From contig JAPYXD010000522.1 of assembly GCA_030998225.1 (NCBI GenBank), forward strand, positions 8,308,001 to 8,372,000: a stretch of 64,000 bases of DNA, in the 5' to 3' direction. A program made the position numbers and the translations under genes. Source of the DNA: Diplolepis rosae. Its lineage: Eukaryota > Arthropoda > Insecta > Hymenoptera > Diplolepididae. The notes under the pieces were generated by a model, which did no database searches, was not told where the DNA came from, and saw only the letters and a program-made list of their open reading frames with translations. Positions 37,201 to 44,970 of the stretch are shown here, piece after piece. Within the stretch, counting starts at the first letter, position 1; each line of letters begins with the position of its first letter.

Positions 37201-39985
37201 AATACCTGGTAGTGGCCGCACTGTGAACAAATGGTAGTCAGAAGGGGCAAAGTCTGGGCTATAAGGAGGGTGGGGTAAAACTTCCCATGCACTGTTTTCC
37301 AAATAGTTCTTAACCGGAATAGCAAGATGGGGCCGAGCGTTGTCATGATGGAACATTATTGCTTCGTGTCTGGTCGCATATCTCGGGCGTTTTTCGGCTA
37401 TTGCTCTCTTCAAACGGATTAATTGTGTTCGGTAGGGTTCTCTATTGATGTTTTCACCCGGTTTTAGCAGCTCATAATACAGCACACCCTTCTGATCCCA
37501 CCAAATACAGAGAATTACCTTCGCGCCATGGATATTCGGCTTTGCCGTTGATTTGGCTGGTTGGCCGGGTTTGACATATGATTTTTTGCACTTGGGGTTG
37601 TCGTAATGGATCCATTTTTCCTTGCTTTTGAATGTATCCGGCTGCTTTAAAACGTTTTGAAATGGCTGCTTGAGTGACTCCCAATGATTCTGCGAGCTCT
37701 TCTTGTGTTTGGCAACAATCTTCATCGAGTAATGCTTCCAGTTCTTCATCTTAAAACTTTTTTGGCTGCCCAGGACGTTCTTCGTCTTCCAAGCCAAAAT
37801 CACCACTTTTAAATCGTACAAACCACTTTTGGCACGTTCGATCAGCTACAGCATGTTTACCATAAACTTCCACCAAAATACGATGACTTTCGGCAGCAGT
37901 TTTCTTCATATTAATGTAATGAAGAAGAATTCTTCGCAAAAACACTTTTTCAGGCACAAAGTTCGATATATTTGAGTGAAAAAAAAATTATTGTTGTTTA
38001 CGCTTCAAATGAATGAAATATACTGAAAAATACGCACAATGACAGCTGCTTTCCAACGCATGTTCGGAATGTTGGAACGATGGAATAATAATCAAGTAAC
38101 GCCATCTCTTAGCAAATCGCATGAATTAAGTTATAGACCCAATAACAACTGTAAACAAAACTTCGCGCAATTTGTTTGTAAAGAAAGCTAAGAGTGTCAG
38201 CTAACAAATGCTGGAAGGAAAAAATCATGACATTGAAAAAAGCCATTCAAAAAGATGGTCAAAGACATCTATATGTGAAATCGGCAATTACTTCTGGGAC
38301 AATACTTTTCAAAAAGTTCGGCAATAAACTAAAGGCCATAGAGAACCCAGAAATTTTCTTGCGGATGAAACTTCTGTCGACACTTTTTTAATGCGAAACT
38401 AGAAAAACATGGTTTTTCATTCAAATTAAAAAAACATTAATTTATAATAAACTTTATATTAATTTTTTCTCGCCGTTATCTTCGCTAGAGCCTCCCGAAT
38501 AAAAGTGAATCAGATTTATATGAATTCGTTGGAAAATGAATTTTTTACAGCGAGTTGAGTATTGAAAAATATGGATTTTCAATAACGAAATTTCGCGGTT
38601 TTTATTTTTTCCGCAAAAAGTTTAGTAGCATATTATAAGATTTATTAGAATGTTCAATATCTGTAATTTTGTTTATGCTGCTATTACCTTTTTTTTATAT
38701 GGACTATTTCTGCAAAATTTCTTTTGTAAAAATTAGTTTTATGATGCAAAACTGAGGCTTTTTCCCATAGAAAATAATGTTTAGCATCATCCATATTTTC
38801 TGTTAAGTGTTTGTTAATAATATTATGATATTTTCCATTCAGCTTGACATTATCTATATGTTATTTTTTCTTTTATCAAGATTATCTTAAGGATCTTTAC
38901 CTAGTGTTATGAATTTATTTAATTTTGTTTCATTACGAAAGACAGTTCTCATTTCAAATTTATTAAGTAAAATTTTAATATGTTCCGAAATATCATCATA
39001 ATATGGGAAAGATATCATTGTTTTCTGGTTAAGTTGTTGTATATTATTGATAAATTTTGATACTGTTAACTGATTTGTTATGTTAACTCATTTAATAATT
39101 TGACCTCATGAGTAAAATATTGATTACCCTGGCGAAAGTATCAGATTGAAATTCATTCCGAGTCAATCAGAACTATTCGGATTCATTCCGATATCTGTAT
39201 CCGAGCCAATGCCAATAATTCCGAACCAATCCGAGAAACGTTTTGTATCTCGTTTGATAAAAAACATTCAAAAATCAATCCGACTTAATCCAAAAAATTC
39301 CGAGACATCAATCCGAACGAATCCGAAACCAAGTTTTCAATCCTGATCAATCCGAATGAATCCGATTTTGGATTGATAAAAACCGAATTATCAATTAGAG
39401 CCAATCCGAATAAATCCAAGGTCGGAATGATTCGGATTGATTCTGATTGAAAATTCGGTTTGGATCAATCCAAAATCGTATTCATTCGGATTGATCAGGA
39501 TTGAAAACTTGGTTTCGGATTGGTTTGGATTCATTCGGATTGATGTCTCGGAGTTAATCCGACTAAGTCGGATTGATTTTTGACCATTTTTCGTCAAGCA
39601 AGATACAAAATTTTTCTCGGATTGGTTCGAAATGATTGGCATTGGCTCGGATACAGATATCTAAATGAATCTGAATAGTTCTGATTGACTCGGAATGAAT
39701 TTCAATCCGATGCTTTCGCCAGGGTATTAATATATCAATAATTCCGGATAATTATTCCTAAAATTCGGAAGAAGTAATAAAGAATTTTAATTGATGAATA
39801 CGAAATTTTCTTTTTCACTTACCATTTTTTATTTTCGTTTTTAGCATTCGGGACTCAGGAAGTTGGTCTTTGGTATCTACTTTGTCGTAATCGCCATCTT
39901 TGCAACGGTCCTCATAGTAATTGTCGTCCTGGCGCCAATCGAGGATACGTGGAACACCTGGACTAATAAAATTTCAAATTATTGA
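13049..39985 (+). CDS. FRRS1: Ferric-chelate reductase 1-like (DOMON + cytochrome b561), 3' eight exons
   Basis: Eight exons (13049-13246, 14285-14380, 22045-22198, 23698-23924, 24851-25091, 27917-28029, 32257-32370, 39845-39985) join in frame with AG/GT borders at every junction, giving 427 residues plus stop. Residues 1 to about 150 are a DOMON domain (motifs YDGCGSTKNC, FEMQARGAKYVAVGLS, CKFLREK). Residues 181-343 are a cytochrome b561 core with histidines at 186, 227, 258 and 294, the expected haem ligands. A sixth helix lies at about 388-411. Family members are membrane haem proteins that reduce ferric iron or other acceptors; this activity is inferred from the family. The order matches animal FRRS1/SDR2 proteins (Drosophila CG8399-like). 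Signal peptide and Reeler exons were not found and are probably upstream of the window. The introns hold nearly all of the transposons between 13 and 40 kb. Confidence 0.9.
13590..13690. repeat. GGCCTGG-family fragment
   Basis: AACCGGGCCCAGATCGGGCG and AGCGTTTCATTCCAAATCAG match the family at 41934-43270. Confidence 0.45.
13730..14219. mobile_element. TTAA-flanked MITE with 110-bp near-perfect arms
   Basis: TTAAGTATAAGTAAGAGACT through GGCTTGGTTTGCCAACC is mirrored by GGTTGGCAAACCAAGCC through ACTTACTTATACTTAA. Both ends carry TTAA. It lies in the first visible FRRS1-like intron. The near-identity of arms suggests a recent insertion. Confidence 0.8.
14285..14380 (+). CDS. FRRS1: FRRS1-like exon b: DOMON middle
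   Basis: A 96-base, 32-codon phase-0 exon between TTGTTTAG and GTAAGA. It encodes GEDSVVECVDEG...SWNEGHHNRRIVT and continues the DOMON fold directly from exon a (SEDSRM|GEDSVVEC). Confidence 0.87.
14455..14560. repeat. GGCCTGG-family fragment
   Basis: GCCAGGTTTAGCTCTAACAG and TGAAACGCCATGCTAGGCCC match the same family. Confidence 0.45.
14916..15594. mobile_element. piggyBac-like MITE in mariner 3
   Basis: The ends are GGGGGGAACCCCGTGTA and TACACGGCATTCCCCCC. TTAA lies at 14912-14915 and 15595-15598. Removing it and one TTAA restores the mariner frame NEFKRGRTST across the join, which fixes both the borders and the duplication. Confidence 0.88.
16698..18778 (+). mobile_element. Mariner 4, decayed
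   Basis: The ends GGTGCGCAAGTAAGTTCC and GGGAACTTAGTTGCGTACC are bordered by TA (16696-16697, 18779-18780). Transposase runs from SHFVPNNRPLRKVLIFFF (about 16870) through GDFVVNDRPREGRPK, IVTGDEKWIHC, LQHDNAWPH and SPDIAPSDYYLF to DGGQYFE at 18705. All three catalytic Asp are present, but several stops and frameshifts exist. The last 123 codons (18335-18706) are open. Mariner 5 interrupts it near 17030-17765. Confidence 0.85.
17030..17765 (+). mobile_element. Mariner 5, internally deleted
   Basis: The N-terminal domain (CIKFCFNFGKSCTETIEM, RFKNGRTSVDSDSRSGRPS) is open to 17380, then LGLARVCAVN joins directly to NGFLHYDNEPAHS and PEPPYSPDIAPCDF. The central block with the first catalytic Asp is missing. 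Borders are approximate. Confidence 0.7.
19372..21661. mobile_element. TA-flanked element with iterated 15-bp motif
   Basis: Terminal repeats of 26 bases, perfect: AGGTAATGGAACCAATACTC then GATCAG, bordered by TA (19370-19371, 21662-21663). The motif ACCAATASTCGATCA or a near form recurs at 19382, 19573, 19604 and 19626 (forward) and at 19966, 21619 and 21637 (reversed). No transposase ORF is visible. The right part is occupied by a satellite-type element (20276-21508). Confidence 0.75.
20276..21508 (+). repeat. Mobile satellite, copy A
   Basis: Begins with hairpin GCCCGCTTCGCGGGC, then CATTCTCATTGCGCGCTTCG. It contains degenerate units of about 130-160 bp (GTAGACTTTATTTAAG...ATTTTGCA...CGTATCTCACATATTTT) and ends CCTTCTCATCCATGATGAGA ATG. 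Related loci: 26781-27540, 48894-51126, 55464-55586. Confidence 0.65.
22045..22198 (+). CDS. FRRS1: FRRS1-like exon c: DOMON end
   Basis: Starts PEGAVQLESSSIRDD and carries CKFLREK, the typical DOMON strand with Cys and Arg. It ends one base into a Ser codon at AAGA|GTAGGT, completed by exon d. The 7.7 kb intron before it carries the 14591-18901 mariner nest and the 19372-21661 element. Confidence 0.87.
22241..22669. mobile_element. TTAA-flanked MITE, GGGGACATAGTACTTTC ends
   Basis: TTAAGGGGACATAGTACTTT pairs with GAAAGTACCATTTCCCCTTAA (first 20 bases shown by position 22649-22669). It contains GCAAGCGAGCTTTTCTG and similar non-coding sequence. Confidence 0.7.
22841..23453. mobile_element. 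Probable TTAA-flanked MITE
   Basis: TTAACTCTTTGCATC and AAAGGGTTAA ends, with ACTGACCC near the left end as in 11583-11872. The arms are short and diverged. Confidence 0.45.
23698..23924 (+). CDS. FRRS1: FRRS1-like exon d: b561 helix 1
   Basis: Encodes a juxtamembrane stretch and the first b561 helix (about residues 181-205, ILVRIHGALMLASWIG) with candidate haem ligand His186, then RYYRQTWVNSQLCGKDQWFT. The acceptor is ATTTTAG and the donor ACC|GTAAGT. Confidence 0.92.
23925..24850. other. Plain AT-rich intron
   Basis: No mobile element recognised in this FRRS1-like intron. Confidence 0.5.
24851..25091 (+). CDS. FRRS1: FRRS1-like exon e: b561 helices 2-4
   Basis: The helix at 229-249 begins just after His227 (WHRFF). 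Helix 259-278 follows His258 (TIHASLG), and RPHPG and NWAHWFVGN contain His281 and His294. His227, 258 and 294 with His186 fit the four b561 haem ligands. The donor GGAA|GTAAGT splits an Ile codon. Confidence 0.93.
25175..26491. mobile_element. 1.3-kb palindromic element, arms about 480 bp
   Basis: TGGGTCATTCTATGCGTAAT at the left is mirrored by GCATGGAATGACCCA at the right. TA borders are likely. Arms run about 25175-25655 and 26015-26491 with small indels, around a 360-bp centre. It interrupts an FRRS1-like intron. ORFs in the arms are repeat shadows. Confidence 0.8.
26781..27540 (-). repeat. Mobile satellite, copy C, truncated
   Basis: Starts ACATTCTCATTATAAATGAG, the reverse of the satellite 3' end, and follows the family backwards (AAAATGTCTGTCTGTCTG, units with TACGAAAAAAACG). 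The GC-rich 5' part is missing. Confidence 0.6.
27917..28029 (+). CDS. FRRS1: FRRS1-like exon f: b561 helices 4-5
   Basis: Completes helix 4 (IIAIFYALELRKELTPEW) and encodes helix 5 (WIVVAYVVFHIVTHLFLT, residues 326-343). The acceptor is TTTCAG and the donor ACG|GTAAGG. The preceding intron holds a 1.3 kb palindrome and a reversed satellite fragment. Confidence 0.92.
28030..29249. other. AT-rich intron, nothing recognised
   Basis: No ORF or inverted repeat found between exon f and mariner 6. 31647-32256 and 32371-32763 are likewise empty. Confidence 0.45.
29250..31646 (+). mobile_element. Mariner 6, decayed
   Basis: N-terminus at 29427 (MDRKEFRVLNKHCF, RYGDSAPGKSTIIDWYGEFK), interrupted by mariner 7, then GDRKLKLRQIADTF, YTPETKR, KVMASVFWDTHGILFIDC, FHEDNAPCHKSMKT and LLPYTPYSPDLAASNYWFF to 31560. 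The right end is GGGAACTTATTAAG; the left end is decayed and its position approximate. It has several frameshifts. Confidence 0.8.
29664..30859 (+). mobile_element. Mariner 7, irritans-like, decayed
   Basis: The ends TTGGGTTGGCAGCAAAGTCA and TGACTTTGTTGTCAACCCAA are bordered by TA. It sits in mariner 6 at HKI|VSGDRK, whose frame resumes after it. The transposase has 106 open codons (29835-30155, ARKKLYDVYGEKSL, RFRSGDFDLKDAPHSGRP), then IITGDEKW followed by a stop, SVWWDFEG, and PQPPYSPDLASSHHHLF to 30787. The third-Asp motif reads ASSH instead of APSD. Confidence 0.88.
32257..32370 (+). CDS. FRRS1: FRRS1-like exon g: cytosolic linker
   Basis: A 38-codon phase-0 exon (FTGCISERQGSQRVNSFPMK...SHPDARRDSP) between TTTCAG and CCT|GTAAGT. 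It is polar, basic and Ser-rich, as expected for a loop between helix 5 and the last helix. I know of no named motif here. Confidence 0.85.
32764..33082. mobile_element. Pogo-like element, copy 2, right end missing
   Basis: CAGTAAAACCCTGTTTATCG start and the same order of GTCACGTGATTCTTAAGGAT and GATAAACGGGAGGCATTCGA as 10643-11409, but about 420 interior bases and the right terminus are absent. Confidence 0.65.
33180..33207. repeat. (AAT)n microsatellite
   Basis: About nine AAT units follow the truncated pogo-like copy. Confidence 0.8.
33767..34105. mobile_element. MITE with AACGTCTCTATTAT ends
   Basis: AACGTCTCTATTATAAAAAA with GATGAACACGAGCGC is mirrored by GCGTTCATCTCGCTGTATTT and ATAATAGAGACGTT. 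Confidence 0.6.
35013..36107 (+). mobile_element. DD41D (visitor-type) Tc1-mariner relative, decayed
   Basis: The right end, reversed, CAGGGTGGGCCATCTAACAT resembles left TTCGTGGGTCATATAACATT. It is inserted at TA in mariner 8, opposite in strand. N-terminal: QFVDQLVKRVRETGSL. Catalytic: FSDEAHF, YEQDGATCHTTN and LTALDYFLWG, with 41 residues between the second and third Asp, the visitor spacing. Other motifs are GGIIGPFLFENKQG and VTVNGERYRAILNEF. The last 79 codons (35712-35951) are open. Stops include TGA at 35658-35660 in place of Trp. Confidence 0.8.
36249..38142 (-). mobile_element. Mariner 9, internally deleted
   Basis: The ends TTGGATCCATAACTTAATTC and GAATTAAGTTATAGACCCAA are bordered by TA. 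Minus strand: MKKTAAESHRILVEVYGKHA (37907 back), SLGVTQAAISKRFKAAGYIQ, then a jump to KWIHYDNPKCKKSYVKPGQP, so the first catalytic Asp (TGDEKW) is gone. HHDNARPH and SPDFAPSDYHLF follow. It is split there by the 36508-37225 element, and resumes HLFRSMQDALTG to DGQYFE at about 36330. Confidence 0.87.
36508..37225. mobile_element. hAT-like 0.7-kb element, copy 2
   Basis: The ends CACAATGGGTCCACTC and GGTAGTGGCCGCACTGTG have exact 8-base flanks AACAAATG at 36500-36507 and 37226-37233. Removal restores the mariner 9 motif DYHLFRSM. It is the reverse complement of 5934-6649 over its whole length. Confidence 0.9.
39126..39724. mobile_element. 600-bp palindrome of AATCCGAA-type repeats
   Basis: TA-bordered ends CCCTGGCGAAAGTATC and GATGCTTTCGCCAGGG. 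Both arms consist of degenerate direct repeats of CAATCCGAATGAATCCGA. The centre is near 39365. It lies in the last FRRS1-like intron, 120 bases from the terminal exon. Confidence 0.75.
39845..39985 (+). CDS. FRRS1: FRRS1-like terminal exon: last helix and stop
   Basis: Starts HSGLRKLVFGIYF, encodes the sixth helix (about residues 388-411) and a short tail (LAPIEDTWNTWTNKISNY), then TGA at 39983-39985. The acceptor is GTTTTTAG. The preceding 7.5 kb intron contains the 33436-38628 nest and the 39126-39724 palindrome. Confidence 0.9.
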   Translation, partial: HSGLRKLVFGIYFVVIAIFATVLIVIVVLAPIEDTWNTWTNKISNY

Positions 39986-40870
39986 AAAAAGTAGAAACAA
40001 GGATCCAAATGTTCTATTCTATTTCAAAGAAAATTGTACAACGATTTGATAACATTTTTAAAATTGTAGTTTTTATTTGCGGAAAATGCGTTTATATATT
40101 ATCAAAAATAATTTCGTTTTGTGAAAGGAAATTAATCATTTCCATTTTTCAATCTACAGATTTACCGTCACTAAATTTAGCCTTGAACCGGTATATCTAT
40201 TTGTTTTTGGTTGCAAAAAATCTGGTTTTACGCTAGACTGATTTGAAGGTATATCCTTGAAACATTATGAAAGAATATTCTACTTTTAAGACAGAGTACA
40301 ACGAGAGAGGATTAAATATTATTCATACATTTGGTAAAATGTTTAAAAGTTCGTTTTGAATTTTTTATTTAAAACGTGACTTACCAAAAAACGTACAGAA
40401 TTTCCCCGGAACAATTATTGATATTATTCTGTTTTATACTGTTGATAGGAATATGTCGCTTTGTAATTGAATGAAAAATACAAGACGACAAATTCATATA
40501 TATTTTAATATTTAAGATGTATTTAGCTGACTTGTTTTTAATTTAATATTAGTATCTAAGATCGAGAGAAAGATTAACTTAATGACATTTGCAGTATTAG
40601 ACTCACAACACTTTTTCATGTTTACACTCTTATATTCTATAATTGTATCATCATGTATCTAAGAAATAGATTTCAGACTTCAATTAGTTACTGTATATAT
40701 ACGAAACTGTGAAAGTTCCTAATTAATCAAATTTAAAAGAAGATTATTCATGAAAAAGAAAGGTATGAATTGCATTAGATAAAACCGAATGAAATTTCAA
40801 ATTAATTTTAAAATGTATTTAGAAAATATTTGTTATTGATATAACACATCAATAAATTAGAAACCAGGTG
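39986..40870 (+). other. FRRS1: Probable 3'UTR of the FRRS1-like gene
   Basis: AT-rich sequence without repeats or ORFs follows the stop codon. The clearest AATAAA is at 40851-40856; an ATTAAA lies near 40311. The true cleavage site cannot be chosen from sequence alone. Confidence 0.3.
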
Positions 40871-41933
40871 AAATGATTTGCGAAAATTTAAAAAACATTC
40901 TGTAATCCATTTTTTTAATCTTAGAATGAGATAAGTTATTTATTTGTGTTAAGATATACCATATATGCTGCCAGAATCATACTCAGATTCCTAAAGCCAT
41001 AGTAGCAATTGTGAAAAAACCATTTCTGGTGAAGTATGTTTCAATAATAATATACTCAAGAAATGTTTATTGATAAATTATGAATTATGTTTGAATATAA
41101 AGTTAAGGGCATGTCTAATAATAAATTAATACTTTTTAGTAAGGTTGGAGTCATTTTTTCAATTAATAAATTTTACGCCTTTTAAACTTTCTGAATTTTT
41201 CAAGACACATTTAGAAAAAAATTTGTTCATTGAACAAAATCGCTTCGCTGATTCTACAAAGTATTTTATTAACGTAAAAAATTTTTTTGGCTGAATCTAA
41301 CAAATACTTGAAATTTATTGAAAGCAAATACAACATTTGGTTGCATGAATCAACTTTTACTAATCCAAGAATTTTTTTGTCTGTATAACAAAAGAAATAC
41401 AGTCTTTTTGTTCATTTTCATGTATTTTTTCTAGAGCTGGAAGATCGTAAACAGAGATATGTGAAAACAATGTATTTTTTATAGGGTCTTTATATAATAG
41501 TAAAAGTTTTGCTTCAAATAAATTTCTCAGCATTCGTAAATTTTCGTTCAGTTTCTCTAATTTACATTTTTCATATTATAATTAATATAATATGTAATTT
41601 TACTTATTTTTCATTTCCCACATGGGATAAATTTCTGAAACGTTCATCATATTTTGTGGAAAGTAGTGAAGGCCAATTTCAATAAAGCGTAGAAGTGCTT
41701 ATTAAAATAATTAATAAACGCGTAAAATTGTATAAGCGGAAGTGCCAGAAAATGCTGATGGAAATGTAATGGAATATTGATAAATGTAGTGTCACTCAAA
41801 AACGCAGCAGTAGCTTTTACATAAATGGAAATTTGATTAAAACTTGATAAAAGTGTTCAAAACCTAAATGGCTAAATTTCAACTATTTATTCAAAAGAGG
41901 GAGATTACTTCATAAGAATCTAGCTAACGCTCT

Positions 41934-43270
41934 GAATTGGGGATTGCCAGGACTGTACCTGGTCCAAACGCACCTTAATTTTTGTAATTTAACCAAAATT
42001 CTCAAACTGGCTTCTTGATGTGAAACATTGAAGGAAACCTTAGCTTGGTCAACAAGATTAAAAATCCAAAATTGACGTTGTAATGAAAAGCCAGGAGATG
42101 CCTGGCCTGGGCCTAGTTAGGTAAGTCGATAGCAAGTAATCACACTAATCCGACTAGCATTCTAATTCGACGCTTGCCAGGTCTCGGCCTGGTCCTTACC
42201 TCAGTCAAATTCTTGACCTGGCTCTAACTTGGCATTAAACACTGAACCCGAAATGAAAAGTTGCAATATTGAACCACTATTTGTCTGCCTTTGGCCTAGT
42301 TGGGCCAGCACGAACAACTTCATGAGATTTCGGCTAACATTCTAAATTGGAGATTGCCACGTCTGGGCCTGGTTCCAATCGCAGTTAAGTTTCAGGATCC
42401 AACAGAAATTCTTCAAGTGGCCCTATCTTGGTTTGAAACGTTGAAGCCGACCTCAGCACGGTGAAGAAGATTGAAAATCCAAAATTGACGCTACAATGAT
42501 GAGCCAGGAGTTGCCTAACCTGGGCCTAGTTAGGTATGTCCTACTTGGCATGAAAGACTCAACTTGAAGTAGACCCATTTAGGTAGATAAGAAATTCAAA
42601 CGTGAAGTTGCAATGTTGAACCAGTATTTGCCTGCCCTGGGCCTAGTTAGGCCAGCATGAACATCTTTGCATGAGTATTAATTAGACCTGGGACAGGTTA
42701 GGTAAGTTAAGAATCAAGAAGATTACTTCATGAGATACCGGGTGACATTCTAAATTGGAGATTGCCAGGTCTGGGCCTGGTCCTAATTGCAGTAAAATTT
42801 TGGGGTCCAACAGAAATTGTTGACCTGGCTCTAACTTGGGATAAAACACCGAACCTGAAATAGGCCCGTTCAGGTAAATTAGAAATTCAAAAGTGGAATT
42901 GCAAGGCTCAGTCAGTATATGCCTGCCTTGAGCCTATTTGGGCCAGTAGAATCATTTTATTATTATTATTATTATTATCAATCAGACCTCGGCCTAGTTG
43001 GGTAAGTTAAAAGTTAGGACGATGGCGTTACACGAATCTAGCCAACATTCTAAGCCAAGGCTAGCCAGACCTGGCTCTAGTCTACAAAAAAAAAAAGTTT
43101 TTGTACCATACCCACGTAAAAATTTTGCAATGATCTGAATCAGGCCCAAACGTGGCAAGTCCTAATTCAACATAAAAATCTAAGCCTGTACTGGGCCTGT
43201 ACTGGCTCCAATTTGGTTTGGCGTTTCATTCCTGATCAGGGCCAAATCAAGGAATTTTCGCAAGGGTGTT
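41934..43270. repeat. GGCCTGG degenerate tandem array
   Basis: The unit marker ATTGCCAGGTCTGGGCCTGG or similar recurs near 41945, 42168, 42353, 42763 and 43064, mixed with GGCCTAGTTAGG and GACCTGGCTCTAACTTGG. It closes with TTTGGCGTTTCATTCCTGAT. Much richer in GC than its surroundings. Confidence 0.65.
42956..42980. repeat. (TTA)n microsatellite
   Basis: About seven TTA units inside the GGCCTGG array. Confidence 0.75.
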
Positions 43271-43922
43271 TTATTGCTTTTTCTTATTGATTTTCAAGGG
43301 AAAATATAATTATTGGGTAATAATTTGGAGTTTTTTCATATGGAAGCAACCTGAAACTATAATTGGAAAACAAAGAAGAGTGGGAAATCCATAAATCAAA
43401 CCATAAACTCATTCGCTGCTTGTTTACCGCTCCAGTTTACCAAATGTTGTGTTTTGCTGTGCTACTTTAACTGTGTTTTTAATACTGGGAACGAAATCGT
43501 AATTTCGTGGATGCAAGTGCAATTTTGTAAATATGTGCAATTCTTTTTATTATTTTGTTCGCAATAAACTTTGTGCAGTACGCAAACATTCAAGAAAACG
43601 TTCTAAAATTTATCTTTAATTTTCAAGTATATAGAAGTATCAAAACAAATTTCTTTCAATAATTCTTTTTATTTGTAAATTGATTTTTCATTAATTGCAT
43701 ACAAGTATATATAAGTGATATTTTAACTGAAATAATTTTCATTCAATTGATGGAAAAGTCCATCTATTTATGTAATTAAATATAATTCAAAATTCCAAGA
43801 ATTTAAAACTATTCGTACCCTCAAAATATTTTAAAAAAAAACGACCAAATTTGGACTAAAACAAAATTGAGATTAATTTGAGTTTTTAGTGATACAGGTT
43901 CGAATTTAGTTTTAAATCGTAA

Positions 43923-44603
43923 TTAAGGGGACTAGGAAGTCAAAAAATCGTTTTATTTATTGCATTTTTCAATAGCATTACTATTCAAAAGGTATAAATG
44001 GCAAAGTTTTAAATCTTTCGGATGAAAAATGAAAAAATGAGAGACAAAAAGGCTGAGCGCCTTTCACAAAAATTGACGGGCCGCAGGAAATAGAAGGTTA
44101 TTTTATTTTTGTTCCGTTTTGCAATGATTGCAAAAATACTGAGGTTCAGATCGTTTTGAAAATTTTTTTGCTATGCAGAACATGTTCCTTTACGGGCTGA
44201 ACCTCAGTATTAACCTGTAAAAATTTCTGATTTTGAGAAAAAAATGAATTTTTTGTGAAAAATTTTCACTTTTTAAAATTTTCTTGAATTTTTTGAAAAA
44301 TTTCTAATTTTTTTTATTTAAACAGGTTCAGTCCAGAGAGGGAAGTATCACGGACACAACACACTTTGAAACATTCAATTCCCATTATTAGAACAGAAGA
44401 TATTACTGCAGAAAGTTTTTTTTTGGTTAAATTGTTTATATAATTATATAATTGTATATTGGAATTTTACAATAAAAAAATATTTTTTGTATTCTATTTA
44501 ATTGTTATAAATAGCCCATGAAAAAAAAAATTATTCATATCTTGATATTTACTTTTTAATTAGACTTTGAAAATAGGATTAGTTTGACTTCCTAGTCCCT
44601 TAA
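43923..44603. mobile_element. TTAA-flanked MITE, GGGGACTAGGAAGTCAAA ends
   Basis: TTAAGGGGACTAGGAAGTCA pairs with TGACTTCCTAGTCCCTTAA. The interior is very AT-rich with no ORF. Confidence 0.75.
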
Positions 44604-44970
44604 GAGGTCTACTCACATTAGACGCTGAAAAAGGCTCTTTTCATGAATTTTTTTTTAGAGGTTTATATTATAGATATTGATATGAAAATTGCGAGGCTAA
44701 GTAAATAAACTTTTACAATACATAAATAAATTTTTTCAAATTTATTTTAGACACTTTTTAGGGATGAAAATGGTGGAGAATCATAAGTCCTCAAAAAGTA
44801 GATAGGTGTGCGCTGTTGATGAAATCTCGGAGATGGATTGTCTGGAACAAAAACATCAAACGGTTTTAGATTTAGTATGTTGATGGCTATAGCGCATATC
44901 ATACGATTTTTTATTTGTGCAAAAATAAAATAATGGCGGACATTTTTAGAAAGGAAAAAAACGTGTATTT
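44600..44970. mobile_element. Half copy of the 2185-2692 MITE
   Basis: Starts at the TTAA shared with 43923-44603. Follows 2185 onward (AGAGGTTTATATTATAGATA, AAAAGTAGATAGGT, TTTTAGATTTAGTA, AATGGCGGA). The right arm is absent. Confidence 0.5.

Larger units (their letters stand above)
34114..38302 (-). mobile_element. Mariner 8, decayed, host of two insertions
   Basis: The left end TTAGGTTGTCCCAGAAGTAA and right end (reverse) TTGTCCCAGAAGTAATTGCC are bordered by TA. Minus-strand pieces: RSGRPNVVDDDQIKAIIEAD (about 36235-36120), IITDDEKWIVY (34962-34750), LNKLNAAVKEKQSELV (about 34560) and GWEVMLHSPYSPDL to 34200. Irritans-like. About 190 bases near 34562-34745 are unassigned. Confidence 0.82.
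33436..38628. mobile_element. Palindromic element holding a five-layer nest
   Basis: Arms 33436-33762 and 38305-38628 are inverted copies: ACCGCGAAATTTCGTTATTG mirrors CAATAACGAAATTTCGCGGT, and GTGCCGACGGAAGTTTCATC mirrors GATGAAACTTCTGTCGACAC. All DNA between 33763 and 38304 is later insertions. Confidence 0.8.
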
